Below are positions 20,141 to 28,884 of a DNA stretch of 64,000 bases, in pieces. This DNA is from Paracoccus marcusii. Lineage in GTDB: Bacteria > Pseudomonadota > Alphaproteobacteria > Rhodobacterales > Rhodobacteraceae. The stretch is taken from the NCBI RefSeq assembly GCF_028621715.1, contig NZ_CP117466.1:1002501-1066500 (forward strand), written 5' to 3'. Position 1 is the stretch's first letter; every line of letters begins with the position of its first letter. A program made the position numbers and the translations under genes. Below the pieces are notes generated by a model. The model was not told the origin of the DNA and searched no databases. It worked only from the letters and a program-made list of their open reading frames with translations.

Positions 20141-21018
20141 AGCGTGATCTCCATTCCGTCGCGGGCGACCTGCCAGCCCTGTGCCGCGGCCTGGGCCGCC
20201 TGCGGGCTGTCCGGGTCGGTCAGCGGGTTCGAATTGTTCATGTGCACGAAGATGCGCCGACCAAGCGGCGTGTCGGCCAAGGCGGGGATCGTGTCGGTCA
20301 CCGCCATGTGCCCCATGCGGCGGCCGGTCTTGCGGCCCAAGCCCATGCGGATCATCTCTTCGTCGTCCCAAAGGGTGCCGTCGAAGAACAGCGCATCCGC
20401 CCCCGCGACGCGGTCGCGCAGCCAGTCGGGCATGTCCGCGCATCCGGGGATGTAGAACGCGCGCCGGTCCGCGCTGCGCAGCTCGACGCCCACGGTGGTC
20501 TCTCCGATCAGTCCGGTCTCGACCGTGGCGCCCTCCTGATACAGTGGCACCTTGCCCGGCACGGCGAACAGCGTCGCGGTCAGGCCGGGGGTCAGCGGGA
20601 TCGTCTGGTCCAGCGCGACGGTCCGGCGTGGGACAAAGTCGGGGTTCACCGCAGCCATCATCGGGTTCGCCGCCAGCGCATCATGGATCGCCTGCGTCGC
20701 GAACAGATCGAAGGGCTGGCTTTCGCGCAGCGTCAGCAGCCCGGCCACGTGATCGATGTCGCCATTCGTGACCAGGACCGACCGCAGTGGCATGGTCCGC
20801 GGACCGGACGGGTGCAGCGCCGGCGTCGCTGCCAGTTGCGCCCGGATATCGGGCGATGCGTTCAGGATGGCCCAGTCGCGCCCATCGGCACTGACCGCGA
20901 CCGAGCTTTGGGTCATCGACGGGATACGTCCCGCGCGTGCCGCGTCGCAATTGCCGCAGCCGCAGTTCCATTGCGGCAGGCCACCGCCCGCCGCCGCCCC
21001 AAGGATGATGATCCGCAT
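20137..21018 (-). CDS. pqqB: PQQ biosynthesis protein PqqB
   Basis: 293 residues, metallo-beta-lactamase fold, proposed to hydroxylate the processed tyrosine of the PqqA-derived intermediate. It begins MRIIILGAAAGGGLPQWNCGC, the family hallmark, with NGDIDHVAGLLTLRE near 100 and FFDGTLWDDEEM near 210. The canonical HxHxDH is reduced to NGDIDH, as is usual for PqqB. It follows pqqA after a 78-bp gap that holds a terminator-like hairpin. Confidence 0.96.
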   Translation of the reverse strand: MRIIILGAAAGGGLPQWNCGCGNCDAARAGRIPSMTQSSVAVSADGRDWAILNASPDIRAQLAATPALHPSGPRTMPLRSVLVTNGDIDHVAGLLTLRESQPFDLFATQAIHDALAANPMMAAVNPDFVPRRTVALDQTIPLTPGLTATLFAVPGKVPLYQEGATVETGLIGETTVGVELRSADRRAFYIPGCADMPDWLRDRVAGADALFFDGTLWDDEEMIRMGLGRKTGRRMGHMAVTDTIPALADTPLGRRIFVHMNNSNPLTDPDSPQAAQAAAQGWQVARDGMEITL

Positions 21019-21040
21019 CGGGTGTCGTGCCTTACGATAA

Positions 21041-21072
21041 GAAAGCCCCGCCCGAACGAATTCGGACGGGGC
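21041..21072 (-). terminator. Attenuator-like hairpin between pqqA and pqqB
   Basis: Twelve-position stem (21045-21056 with 21061-21072, one G-U pair in the minus-strand RNA) and a CGAA tetranucleotide loop. The minus-strand tail is TTTCTTATC. It fits a partial terminator that lets pqqA be made in excess over pqqBCDE. Confidence 0.7.
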
Positions 21073-21096
21073 CGCATTCCTGCCTGCGGTACAGGC

Positions 21097-21189
21097 TCAG
21101 AACAGGACGGGCTCGTCCTCGGCGGGTGCGTACATGTTGATTTCCATGCCGCAAGCGATCTCGGTCAGGATAGGTTTGGTCCAGGCCAT
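21097..21189 (-). CDS. pqqA: PQQ precursor peptide PqqA
   Basis: 30-residue peptide beginning MAWTKPILTEIACGMEINMY. The conserved Glu16 and Tyr20, which supply all the PQQ atoms, are in place with the ExxxY spacing. TAGGAGGAG precedes the start. It is first in pqqABCDE and below usual gene-calling length limits. Confidence 0.95.
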   Translation of the reverse strand: MAWTKPILTEIACGMEINMYAPAEDEPVLF

Positions 21190-21247
21190 GTTGTGCTCCT
21201 CCTACATGCCGGTGGCGCCGCTACAGAAGGCGACTGGATTCAAATCT

Positions 21248-21278
21248 AGTATAGAGACAGGATGAATCAACACGACAA
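21248..21278 (-). promoter_or_regulatory. Possible pqqA promoter
   Basis: Minus-strand TATACT (21248-21253) about 60 bp upstream of pqqA, with TTGTCG (21273-21278) as a candidate -35 at 19-bp spacing. The spacing is long, so this is a weak call. Confidence 0.3.
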
Positions 21279-21336
21279 AGGTCGCAAGGTCGTGACCATT
21301 TCGTGAAGACGGGCCGCAAAAGGGGACGGAAGGACG

Positions 21337-22395
21337 ATGTTTCACCTGGTTCTGGGCGTCTGTCTGGCGATGGCCGCCGATCAATGCGGCCAGGTTCTGC
21401 TGCCCCAGGGCGATTCGGCGACGGCCCAGGGGTGTCGGACGCAGGCCGCGCAGGTCGCGGATGCGTGGCTGGCCGCGCGGCCCGATCTGACCGGCAGTGC
21501 GCCGGAATGCCGCGCCAATGCCGATCTTCCGACGCTGGATCTGCAGCAGGTCGCGCCGGGCGTTCATGTCCATTTCGGCGATTCTCACCAGATGGAGGAG
21601 ACCCCGGACGGGCGCATCGCCAACCTGGGGGTGATCATCGGCCGCGATGCGGTCGCGGTGATCGATGCGGGCGTGTCGCGGGCGCAGGCGCAGGACCTCT
21701 ATGTGGCGATCCGGAGGATCACCGACCTTCCGGTGCGGCACCTGATCCTGACGCACATGCATCCCGACCACGTGCTGGGCGCGCAGGTGCTGTCCGAGGC
21801 CGGGGCCCGCATCACCGCGCATCACGCCCTGCCGCAGGCGCTTCAGGCGCGGGCGGCGGGGTATCTTGACGCGCTGGTTGGTCTTTACCCGGCCCCGGAC
21901 TGGATCGGCACGCAGGTGGTCATGCCCGACGACCTGGTCGATGACCGCCGCCAGATCGACCTGGGCGATCGGTCCCTGCTGCTGCGGGCATGGCCCGCGG
22001 CCCATACCGACAGCGACCTGACCGTGCTGGACCGCAGGACTAACACGCTGTTCACCGGCGATCTGCTGTTCCGTGACCTGACGCCGGTCGTGGACGGATC
22101 GCTGCTGGGATGGTTGGAATGGCTGGACAGCGACCCGGCGCGCGGCGCAGGCTTGATCGTGCCGGGACATGGGCCGGCCAGCGAATCATGGGCCGAAGCA
22201 TCGGCGCCCCAGGCCGCATTATTGAAAGCGCTTGCGACCGCGACGCGCCGGGCCATTCAGGACGGGTTGCCGCTGTCGCAGGCCGTGCCCGCCATCGCCA
22301 ATGCATTGCAGCCGATGCAGAATTCATGGAATTCCTATCCAGAGACGGTGGCGCGGAACGCAACCGCGGCCTACAAGGAACTGGAATGGGAATGA
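21337..22395 (+). CDS. Quinoprotein-associated zinc metallo-hydrolase (SoxH-like)
   Basis: 352-residue periplasmic protein with a short signal peptide (MFHLVLGVCLAMA). The metallo-beta-lactamase fold carries ILTHMHPDHVLG near 147 (HxHxDH), WPAAHTDSDL near 215, LFTGDLLF and IVPGHGP: all zinc ligands present. This type, related to SoxH, accompanies PQQ dehydrogenase systems; its substrate is unknown. It is divergent from pqqA across 147 bp, so both may share control. The SoxYZ-like carrier on the other side of pqq is a plausible partner. Confidence 0.88.
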   Translation: MFHLVLGVCLAMAADQCGQVLLPQGDSATAQGCRTQAAQVADAWLAARPDLTGSAPECRANADLPTLDLQQVAPGVHVHFGDSHQMEETPDGRIANLGVIIGRDAVAVIDAGVSRAQAQDLYVAIRRITDLPVRHLILTHMHPDHVLGAQVLSEAGARITAHHALPQALQARAAGYLDALVGLYPAPDWIGTQVVMPDDLVDDRRQIDLGDRSLLLRAWPAAHTDSDLTVLDRRTNTLFTGDLLFRDLTPVVDGSLLGWLEWLDSDPARGAGLIVPGHGPASESWAEASAPQAALLKALATATRRAIQDGLPLSQAVPAIANALQPMQNSWNSYPETVARNATAAYKELEWE

Positions 22396-22402
22396 GAAGC
22401 GT

Positions 22403-22431
22403 TTGACAGGTTCGCCAGAACTGGCAAATGT
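22403..22431 (+). promoter_or_regulatory. agl promoter with palindromic operator in the spacer
   Basis: A consensus -35 TTGACA (22403-22408) is followed after 17 bp by a weak -10 position (AAATGT, 22426-22431). The spacer holds GCCAGAACTGGC (22414-22425), part of TTNGCCAGAACTGGCNAA. A repressor bound there would block RNA polymerase. The identity of the regulator is unknown. Confidence 0.5.
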
Positions 22432-22482
22432 TCGCGTTAACAGCCGGGCGAAACAGGTCCGGGGACTTTCAGGGAGGAAGAC

Positions 22483-23838
22483 TTGAAAACCGCATTGTAC
22501 ACGACCGCCGCGATCATCGCGCTGACCGCGGGCAGCGCGCAGGCGCAGCTGGTGATCGAACCGGGCAGCGACGACCGCATCAACTGGGCCAGCCTGGACG
22601 AGTTCAAGGCCGCGCATTCCGACCTTGAGGGGCAGAGCTTCAACATCCTGGGCCCCTGGCTGGGCGGCGACCAGGAGCTGTTCCAGTCGGTCATCGCCTA
22701 TTTCAACGAGGCGACCGGCGCGCAGGCGAACTATTCCGGTTCTGACAGCTTCGAGCAGCAGATTGTCATCGACAGCGAGGCAGGATCGCCCCCCGATGTC
22801 GCGGTCTTTCCGCAGCCGGGCCTGGCCTCGGACCTGGCCGAAAAGGGCTTCCTGCGCCCTCTGGGCGAGGAGACGGCGCAATGGCTGACCGACAACTATG
22901 CCGCGGGCGAAAGCTGGGCGGCGCTTGGCACCTATGCGGGCCCCGACGGGACCGAGGCGCTGTACGCTTTCCCCTACAAGGCCGATGTCAAGTCGCTGGT
23001 GTGGTACGTCCCCGAGAACTTCGAGGATGCCGGCTATGAGATCCCCGAGACCTACGAGGACCTGAAGGCCCTGACCGAGCAGATCGCCGAGGAGGGAGAG
23101 ACCCCCTGGTGCATCGGCCTGGGATCGGGCGGCGCCACCGGCTGGCCCGCGACCGACTGGGTCGAGGACCTGATGCTGCGCACTTCCACGCCCGAGGATT
23201 ACGACGCCTGGACGACCAATGCGATGCCGTTCAACGACCCCAAGGTCGTGGCCGCGATCGACGAGTTCGGCTGGTTCGCCAAGAACCCCGATTTCGTCGC
23301 GGGCGGCGTCGGATCGGTCAGCGCGACCGATTTCCGCGAAAGCCCCGCCGGCCTGTTCGACAGCCCGCCCGCCTGCTACCTGCACCGTCAGGCCAGCTTC
23401 ATCACGACCTTCTTCCCTGAGGGCACGGTCGTGGGCGAGGATGCCGACTTCTTCTACATGCCCGCGCCCGCATCGGGTGACCTGGGACAGCCCGTCCTGG
23501 GCGGCGGCACCATGTTCGCGGTCCTGTCGGACAACCCCGCCGCGATGGCCTTCGTCGAGTTCCTGAAGACCCCCGTCGCGCACGAGATCTGGATGGCGCA
23601 GCAGGGCTTCGTCACGCCCTATACCGGCGCCAATGTCGAGGCCTATGACGATCCGACCGTCCGCCGCATGGGGCAGATCCTGCTGGACGCGACGGTCTTC
23701 CGGTTTGACGGGTCGGACCTGATGCCCGGCGCGATTGGCGCGGGGGCGTTCTGGACCGGGATGATCGATTTCGTCGGCGGCGCCTCGGCACAGGACGTCG
23801 CGGACAAGATCCAGGCCAGCTGGGCTTCGCTGAACTGA
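22483..23838 (+). CDS. aglE: Alpha-glucoside ABC transporter, substrate-binding protein
   Basis: 451-residue periplasmic binding protein of the sugar-binding (MalE) class, AglE type. The start is TTG at 22483 with AGGGAGGAAG just upstream; the signal peptide MKTALYTTAAIIALTAGSAQA follows. Family blocks include FNILGPWLGGDQELFQSVIAYF, PPDVAVFPQPGL and GAIGAGAFWTGMIDFVGG. It delivers maltose, sucrose, trehalose or related alpha-glucosides to AglFG. First gene of aglEFGAK. Confidence 0.93.
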   Translation: MKTALYTTAAIIALTAGSAQAQLVIEPGSDDRINWASLDEFKAAHSDLEGQSFNILGPWLGGDQELFQSVIAYFNEATGAQANYSGSDSFEQQIVIDSEAGSPPDVAVFPQPGLASDLAEKGFLRPLGEETAQWLTDNYAAGESWAALGTYAGPDGTEALYAFPYKADVKSLVWYVPENFEDAGYEIPETYEDLKALTEQIAEEGETPWCIGLGSGGATGWPATDWVEDLMLRTSTPEDYDAWTTNAMPFNDPKVVAAIDEFGWFAKNPDFVAGGVGSVSATDFRESPAGLFDSPPACYLHRQASFITTFFPEGTVVGEDADFFYMPAPASGDLGQPVLGGGTMFAVLSDNPAAMAFVEFLKTPVAHEIWMAQQGFVTPYTGANVEAYDDPTVRRMGQILLDATVFRFDGSDLMPGAIGAGAFWTGMIDFVGGASAQDVADKIQASWASLN

Positions 23839-23846
23839 CGACGACC

Positions 23847-23874
23847 GGCGCGGCGGCCGCGACGCCGCCGCGCC
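23847..23874 (+). other. Strong hairpin between aglE and aglF
   Basis: Perfect 11-bp stem GGCGCGGCGGC (23847-23857) and GCCGCCGCGCC (23864-23874) with a 6-nt loop, 8 bp after the aglE stop. There is no T-tract. It probably stabilises the aglE message or attenuates read-through so that binding protein exceeds permease. Confidence 0.6.
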
Positions 23875-23899
23875 CCATGATCCAGGGGGGAGACCGGGA

Positions 23900-24895
23900 A
23901 TGGAATTGCTGTGGTTGGCGGTCAGCACGATCGCGATCGGGGTCTTTGGCTGCGTGGCCTGGTTCTGGGGGTCGAACTGGCTGCTGGACCGCATCTATCC
24001 GCCGCGCGGGGCGCAGGCGGGCGACAACATCCGGCGGGCGAGCCAGATCCGCCCCTGGCTGTTCCTGGGGCCCGCGATCCTGTTCCTGACGACCTATCTG
24101 GTCTATCCGGTGCTGGACAGCTTCTGGCGGTCGCTGTTCAATTCGAACGGATCGCAGTTCGTCGGCCTGGACAACTATGTCTGGCTGGTGAACGACGGCA
24201 AGTTCCGGGAATCCATGCTGAACAACATGGCCTGGCTGCTGGTCGTGCCTGCCCTGTCCACGCTGTTCGGCCTGCTGGCCGCGCAGCTGACCGACCGGCT
24301 GAAATGGGGCAACATCGGCAAGTCGCTGATCTTCATGCCCATGGCCATCAGCTTTGTCGGCGCGGGCGTGATCTGGAAATTCATCTATGAATACCGCGCC
24401 TCGGGCGAGACGCAGATCGGCCTTCTGAACTGGATCGTGACCCAGCTGGGTGGAGAGCCGCAGATCTGGCTGACCCTGCCGGTGTGGAACAACCTTCTGC
24501 TGATGATCGTGCTGGTCTGGATCCAGACAGGCTTCGCGATGGTCATCCTGTCGGCCGCCCTGCGCGGCATCCCCGAGGAGACGATCGAGGCCGCCATCCT
24601 GGACGGCGCATCCCCCCTGCAGGTCTTCTTCAAGATCAAGGTGCCGCAGATCATGGGCACCATCGCGGTGGTCTGGACCACCATCACCATCGTCGTGCTG
24701 AAGGTCTTCGACATCGTCTTCGTCATGACCAACGGGCAATGGGGCACGCAGGTGCTGGCGAACCTGATGTATGACTGGATGTTCCGCGGCACGCCCGATT
24801 ACGGGCGCGGATCGGCCATCGCCATCGTCCTGATGATCCTGGTCACCCCGATCATGGTCTGGAACATCTACAACGCACGCAAGGAGGTCCGCTGA
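23900..24895 (+). CDS. aglF: Alpha-glucoside ABC transporter permease AglF
   Basis: 331-residue inner-membrane permease of the MalF class. It has an N-terminal span (LLWLAVSTIAIGVFGCVAWFW), further spans from about residue 50, and the EAA loop RGIPEETIEAAILDGASPLQ that contacts the ATPase AglK. Its stop overlaps the aglG start (TGATG). Confidence 0.93.
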   Translation: MELLWLAVSTIAIGVFGCVAWFWGSNWLLDRIYPPRGAQAGDNIRRASQIRPWLFLGPAILFLTTYLVYPVLDSFWRSLFNSNGSQFVGLDNYVWLVNDGKFRESMLNNMAWLLVVPALSTLFGLLAAQLTDRLKWGNIGKSLIFMPMAISFVGAGVIWKFIYEYRASGETQIGLLNWIVTQLGGEPQIWLTLPVWNNLLLMIVLVWIQTGFAMVILSAALRGIPEETIEAAILDGASPLQVFFKIKVPQIMGTIAVVWTTITIVVLKVFDIVFVMTNGQWGTQVLANLMYDWMFRGTPDYGRGSAIAIVLMILVTPIMVWNIYNARKEVR

Positions 24896-26028
24896 TGGAG
24901 GGGATGGCTGGACAGAAGTCGTCGCTGGCCTGGGCGGTCAACATCGCGGCCTTCCTGCTGGTGCTGCTGTGGACGATCCCGACGCTGGGCCTGTTCGTGT
25001 CGTCGTTCCGCGACCGCGACCAGATCTCGACCTCGGGGTGGTGGCAGTCGTTCTCGGGCTCGGTGCAGACCGGTTTCGTGCGTTCGGGCACGGCCGAGGA
25101 CCAGGTGCAGGAGGGCGATCTCTATGTGATCCAGGGCAGCGCCCTGGAGGGCACGCAGGAGTTGACCGCCTGGGGCACCAGCGCGCGTCAGCCCGATGCC
25201 AACGCCCCCGGCGACACCGTCGAGCTGGAGCCGGGGATCGATCTGACCGTGGCCGAGGACGGCAGCTATCGCATGACCTCGGCCCAGCCCTTCGAGATGC
25301 GGCGGGGTGAACGGATCTTCACCACCACCCTGTCGCCGCCGGCCTTCACGACCGACAACTATTCCCGGGTTCTGACCGCAGGCGGGTTGGGGCGCGCCTT
25401 CATGAACACCATGACGGTGACGATCCCCGCCACCGTCATCCCGATCCTGATCGCGGCCTTTGCGGCCTATGCGCTGGCTTGGATGCAGTTTCCGGGCCGG
25501 GCCCTGCTGACGGCCTGCGTGGTGGGGCTTCTGGTCGTGCCGCTGCAGGTGGCGCTGATCCCATTGCTGCGGCTGCACAACGAACTGGGCATCGGCAAGG
25601 GATACCTGGGCATCTGGCTGGCCCATACCGGGTTCGGCCTGCCGCTGGCGGTCTATCTGCTGCGAAACTACATGGTCGGCCTGCCACGAGAGGTCATCGA
25701 GAGCGCCCGCGTGGACGGCGCGACCGAATTCCAGATCTTCCGCCGGATCATCCTGCCGCTGTCCTTCCCCGCCCTGGCCAGTTTCGCGATCTTCCAGTTC
25801 CTGTGGGTCTGGAACGACCTGCTGGTGGCCACGGTCTTCCTGGGCAACACGCGCGAACAGCTGGTCATGACGGGCCTGCTGCGAGAGCTGATGGGATCGC
25901 GCGGAGGTGAATGGGAGATCCTTGCAACTTCGGCCTTTATCTCGATAGCGGTGCCGCTGCTGGTGTTCTTTGCCATGCAGAAATATCTGGTCCGCGGATT
26001 GCTGGCCGGCTCCGTGAAAGGTGGATGA
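24895..26028 (+). CDS. aglG: Alpha-glucoside ABC transporter permease AglG
   Basis: 377-residue MalG-class permease. After the first span (WAVNIAAFLLVLLWTIPTLGLFV) there is a large soluble insert, about residues 45-150, expected in the periplasm; AglG proteins have this and ordinary MalG proteins do not. The EAA loop is GLPREVIESARVDGATEFQ near 260. Start and stop both overlap the neighbours by 1-4 bp. Confidence 0.92.
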   Translation: MEGMAGQKSSLAWAVNIAAFLLVLLWTIPTLGLFVSSFRDRDQISTSGWWQSFSGSVQTGFVRSGTAEDQVQEGDLYVIQGSALEGTQELTAWGTSARQPDANAPGDTVELEPGIDLTVAEDGSYRMTSAQPFEMRRGERIFTTTLSPPAFTTDNYSRVLTAGGLGRAFMNTMTVTIPATVIPILIAAFAAYALAWMQFPGRALLTACVVGLLVVPLQVALIPLLRLHNELGIGKGYLGIWLAHTGFGLPLAVYLLRNYMVGLPREVIESARVDGATEFQIFRRIILPLSFPALASFAIFQFLWVWNDLLVATVFLGNTREQLVMTGLLRELMGSRGGEWEILATSAFISIAVPLLVFFAMQKYLVRGLLAGSVKGG

Positions 26029-27566
26029 ACTTGACTGAACAGACGACGGATTGGTGGAAGGGCGGGATCATCTATCAGATCTACCCGCGCAGCTTTCAGG
26101 ACACGACCGGCAGCGGCACGGGCGATCTGGCGGGCATCGCCCAGCGCCTGCCCTATGTGGCGTCCCTGGGGGTCGATGCGGTCTGGATCTCTCCGTTCTT
26201 CACCTCTCCGATGAAGGATTTCGGCTACGACGTCAGCGATTACTGCGGCATCGACCCGATCTTCGGCACGATGGAGGATTTCGACTGGCTGGTCCAAAGC
26301 GCGCATGAGCTGGGCCTGAAGGTCATGATCGACCTGGTGATGTCGCATACCTCGGACCAGCATCCCTGGTTCAAGGAAAGCCGCGCCAGCCGCGACAACC
26401 CGAAATCGGACTGGTATGTCTGGTCGGACCCGCGCCCGGACGGCACGCCGCCCAACAACTGGCTGTCGATCTTTGGCGGCAGCGCGTGGCAATGGGATGC
26501 GCGGCGCGAACAGTATTTCCTGCACAATTTCCTGTCGTCGCAGCCGGACCTGAACTTTCACAACCCCGCCGTCCAGGATGCCCTGATCGAGATGGCGCGG
26601 TTCTGGCTGGACAAGGGCGTCGACGGCTTCCGGCTGGACACGATCAACTTCTATTTCCACGACGCCCAGCTGCGCGACAACCCGCCCCTGGCGCCGGAAC
26701 TGCGCAAGTCGGACACGGCCCCCGCCGTGAACCCCTACAACCACCAGAGCCACCGCTTCAGCAAATCGCAGCCCGAGAACCTGGCCTTCCTTGAACGGTT
26801 CCACCAGGCGCTGGTGCCTTACGGCGCCGCTGTCGTGGGCGAGATCGGCGACAGCGAGCGCGGGCTGGAACTGCTGGAGGAATATACCGGCGTGCCGGGC
26901 CGGGTGCAGATGTCCTATGTCTTCGACTTCCTGTCGGGTGACGACCTGCCCGCCGCGCGCGTGGTCGAGGTGTTCGACAAGCTGCACGACATCGCGCCCA
27001 ACGCCTGGCCCTGCTGGGCCATGTCGAACCATGACGTGGTGCGCCACGTCACGCGCTGGAACCTGCCGGACCAGGCGGCCAAGGCCTATGCGACGGTGCT
27101 GTTGTGCCTGCGCGGGTCGGTCTGCCTGTACCAGGGAGAGGAACTGGGCCTGCCCGAGGCCGAGCTGCGCTTCGAGGATCTGCGCGATCCCTATGGCATA
27201 GAGTTCTGGCCCGAGTTCAAGGGCCGCGACGGTTGCCGGACGCCGATGGTCTGGGACATGGGTGTGAACGGCGGTTTCTCGACCAGTCAGCCCTGGCTGC
27301 CGGTGCCGCACACGCATCTGCAGCGCACCGTCGTCAGCCAGGAGGCCGACGCCCAGTCCATGCTGCACCATTATCGCTGGGCGGTCGGCCTGCGCCGCAA
27401 GCACAGCGCATTGCGCTGCGGAAACATGACAGACATCAAGGCCGAGGGGCCGGTGCTGTCCTTCCGCCGCCGTGACGACAAGCAGACCCTGCTGATCCGC
27501 GCCAACCTGTCCGACGACGATGCGGGCGGGCTGATGCCGTGGCAGGTCCAGATCATCGAAGGGTAG
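26025..27566 (+). CDS. aglA: Alpha-glucosidase (GH13)
   Basis: 513-residue cytosolic glycoside hydrolase of family GH13 that splits the imported alpha-glucosides. The start at 26025 overlaps the aglG stop as ATGA. Catalytic residues visible: nucleophile Asp205 in GFRLDTINFYF, acid/base Glu273 in VVGEIGDSE, and transition-state Asp337 in MSNHDVVRH. The N-terminal (beta/alpha)8 start is WWKGGIIYQIYPRSFQD. No signal peptide, consistent with hydrolysis after transport. Confidence 0.94.
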   Translation: MNLTEQTTDWWKGGIIYQIYPRSFQDTTGSGTGDLAGIAQRLPYVASLGVDAVWISPFFTSPMKDFGYDVSDYCGIDPIFGTMEDFDWLVQSAHELGLKVMIDLVMSHTSDQHPWFKESRASRDNPKSDWYVWSDPRPDGTPPNNWLSIFGGSAWQWDARREQYFLHNFLSSQPDLNFHNPAVQDALIEMARFWLDKGVDGFRLDTINFYFHDAQLRDNPPLAPELRKSDTAPAVNPYNHQSHRFSKSQPENLAFLERFHQALVPYGAAVVGEIGDSERGLELLEEYTGVPGRVQMSYVFDFLSGDDLPAARVVEVFDKLHDIAPNAWPCWAMSNHDVVRHVTRWNLPDQAAKAYATVLLCLRGSVCLYQGEELGLPEAELRFEDLRDPYGIEFWPEFKGRDGCRTPMVWDMGVNGGFSTSQPWLPVPHTHLQRTVVSQEADAQSMLHHYRWAVGLRRKHSALRCGNMTDIKAEGPVLSFRRRDDKQTLLIRANLSDDDAGGLMPWQVQIIEG

Positions 27567-27582
27567 GGGAGGAAGACCGCAA

Positions 27583-28806
27583 ATGGCCGATCTGAAACTG
27601 ACGGACGTCGCCAAGTCCTATGGCGACGTGCAGGTGCTGAGGGACATCGACCTGGACATCCGTTCAGGAGAGTTCATCGTCTTTGTCGGGCCGTCCGGCT
27701 GCGGGAAATCCACGCTCTTGCGCATGATCGCGGGCCTGGAGCAGATCACCGGGGGAGAGCTGAAGATCGGCGGGCAGGTGATGAACGACATCCCGCCCAG
27801 CCAGCGCGGCATCGCGATGGTGTTCCAGTCCTATGCGCTTTACCCGCACATGACGGTCCGCGACAACATGGCCTTCGCGCTGAAGATCGCGGGCCAGTCC
27901 AAGGAGCAGATCCAGGCCGCCACCGACCGCGCCGGCAAGATGCTGCAGCTGACGCCCTATCTGGACCGCCTGCCCAAGGCCCTGTCGGGGGGCCAGCGTC
28001 AGCGCGTGGCCATCGGGCGGGCCATCGTGCGCGACCCCAAGGTCTATCTGTTCGACGAACCACTGTCGAACCTAGACGCCGCCCTGCGCGTCGCCACCCG
28101 GATCGAGATCGCACAGCTGAAGGCCTCGATGCCCGACCGCACGATGATCTATGTCACCCACGACCAGACCGAGGCGATGACCTTGGCCGACCGCATCGTG
28201 GTGCTGGCCGGCGGCGGCATCGCCCAGGTCGGCGCGCCGCTGGAGCTGTACGAGCGTCCGATGACCGAATTCGTGGCCCAGTTCATCGGCAGCCCGGCGA
28301 TGAACCTGCTGCCCGGGCGGGTCAAGACCGTGGGCGCGATGACCACCGTCGCGCTGGACGTGGGCCTGGAGGCGCAGGTCGCCATCCCGACCCGTGCCGG
28401 CGACGAGGGCATGGTCGTCAACCTGGGCGTCCGCCCCGAGGACATGCGCGAGACTGACGGCACCCCGGTCTTCGAGGGAACCGTCGATCTGACCGAGGCC
28501 TTGGGGGAGGTCACGCTGCTGTACTTCGGCACCGGGGCCGAGACCGCGCCGATCACCGCCAAGCTGCCGGGCATCCACCCGGACCTGAAGGGCAAGCGGG
28601 TCCGGCTGACCGCCGATCCCCATGCGCTGCACCTGTTCCACAAAGGACAGTCGCTGCTGTACCGGGACGGCGCCGACCGTCTGCCGCCCTATCAGCCGCG
28701 CATGGCCGCGCCCTCAGGCAGCATGGGCGGTACGCCCGCGCATTCGGATCGCGGTGCGGACCGGGCAATGGACGGGATGGTCATCCCTGAAGGCCCGGTA
28801 CGCTGA
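27583..28806 (+). CDS. aglK: Alpha-glucoside ABC transporter ATP-binding protein
   Basis: 407-residue MalK-type ATPase. Walker A GPSGCGKST near 37-45, signature LSGGQRQRVAIGRAI, Walker B KVYLFDEPLSNLD, and a C-terminal TOBE/regulatory domain from about 240. The last 45 residues (from RDGADRLPPYQPRM) are a Pro/Gly/Ala-rich tail beyond the usual MalK end. It energises AglFG. Last gene of the operon, followed by a hairpin. Confidence 0.93.
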   Translation: MADLKLTDVAKSYGDVQVLRDIDLDIRSGEFIVFVGPSGCGKSTLLRMIAGLEQITGGELKIGGQVMNDIPPSQRGIAMVFQSYALYPHMTVRDNMAFALKIAGQSKEQIQAATDRAGKMLQLTPYLDRLPKALSGGQRQRVAIGRAIVRDPKVYLFDEPLSNLDAALRVATRIEIAQLKASMPDRTMIYVTHDQTEAMTLADRIVVLAGGGIAQVGAPLELYERPMTEFVAQFIGSPAMNLLPGRVKTVGAMTTVALDVGLEAQVAIPTRAGDEGMVVNLGVRPEDMRETDGTPVFEGTVDLTEALGEVTLLYFGTGAETAPITAKLPGIHPDLKGKRVRLTADPHALHLFHKGQSLLYRDGADRLPPYQPRMAAPSGSMGGTPAHSDRGADRAMDGMVIPEGPVR

Positions 28807-28813
28807 GCCCCGG

Positions 28814-28844
28814 GGGGCGCGACCAAAGTCGCAGATCGCGCCCC
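28814..28844 (+). terminator. Terminator-like hairpin after aglK
   Basis: Perfect 9-bp stem GGGGCGCGA (28814-28822) and TCGCGCCCC (28836-28844) with a 13-nt loop, 8 bp past the aglK stop. No T-run follows. A TATACT element (28856-28861) just after it may be the -10 of the next gene. Confidence 0.5.
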
Positions 28845-28884
28845 GCAAACCGTGCTATACTTTCCCCGTCCTGAGGGGGAGACC

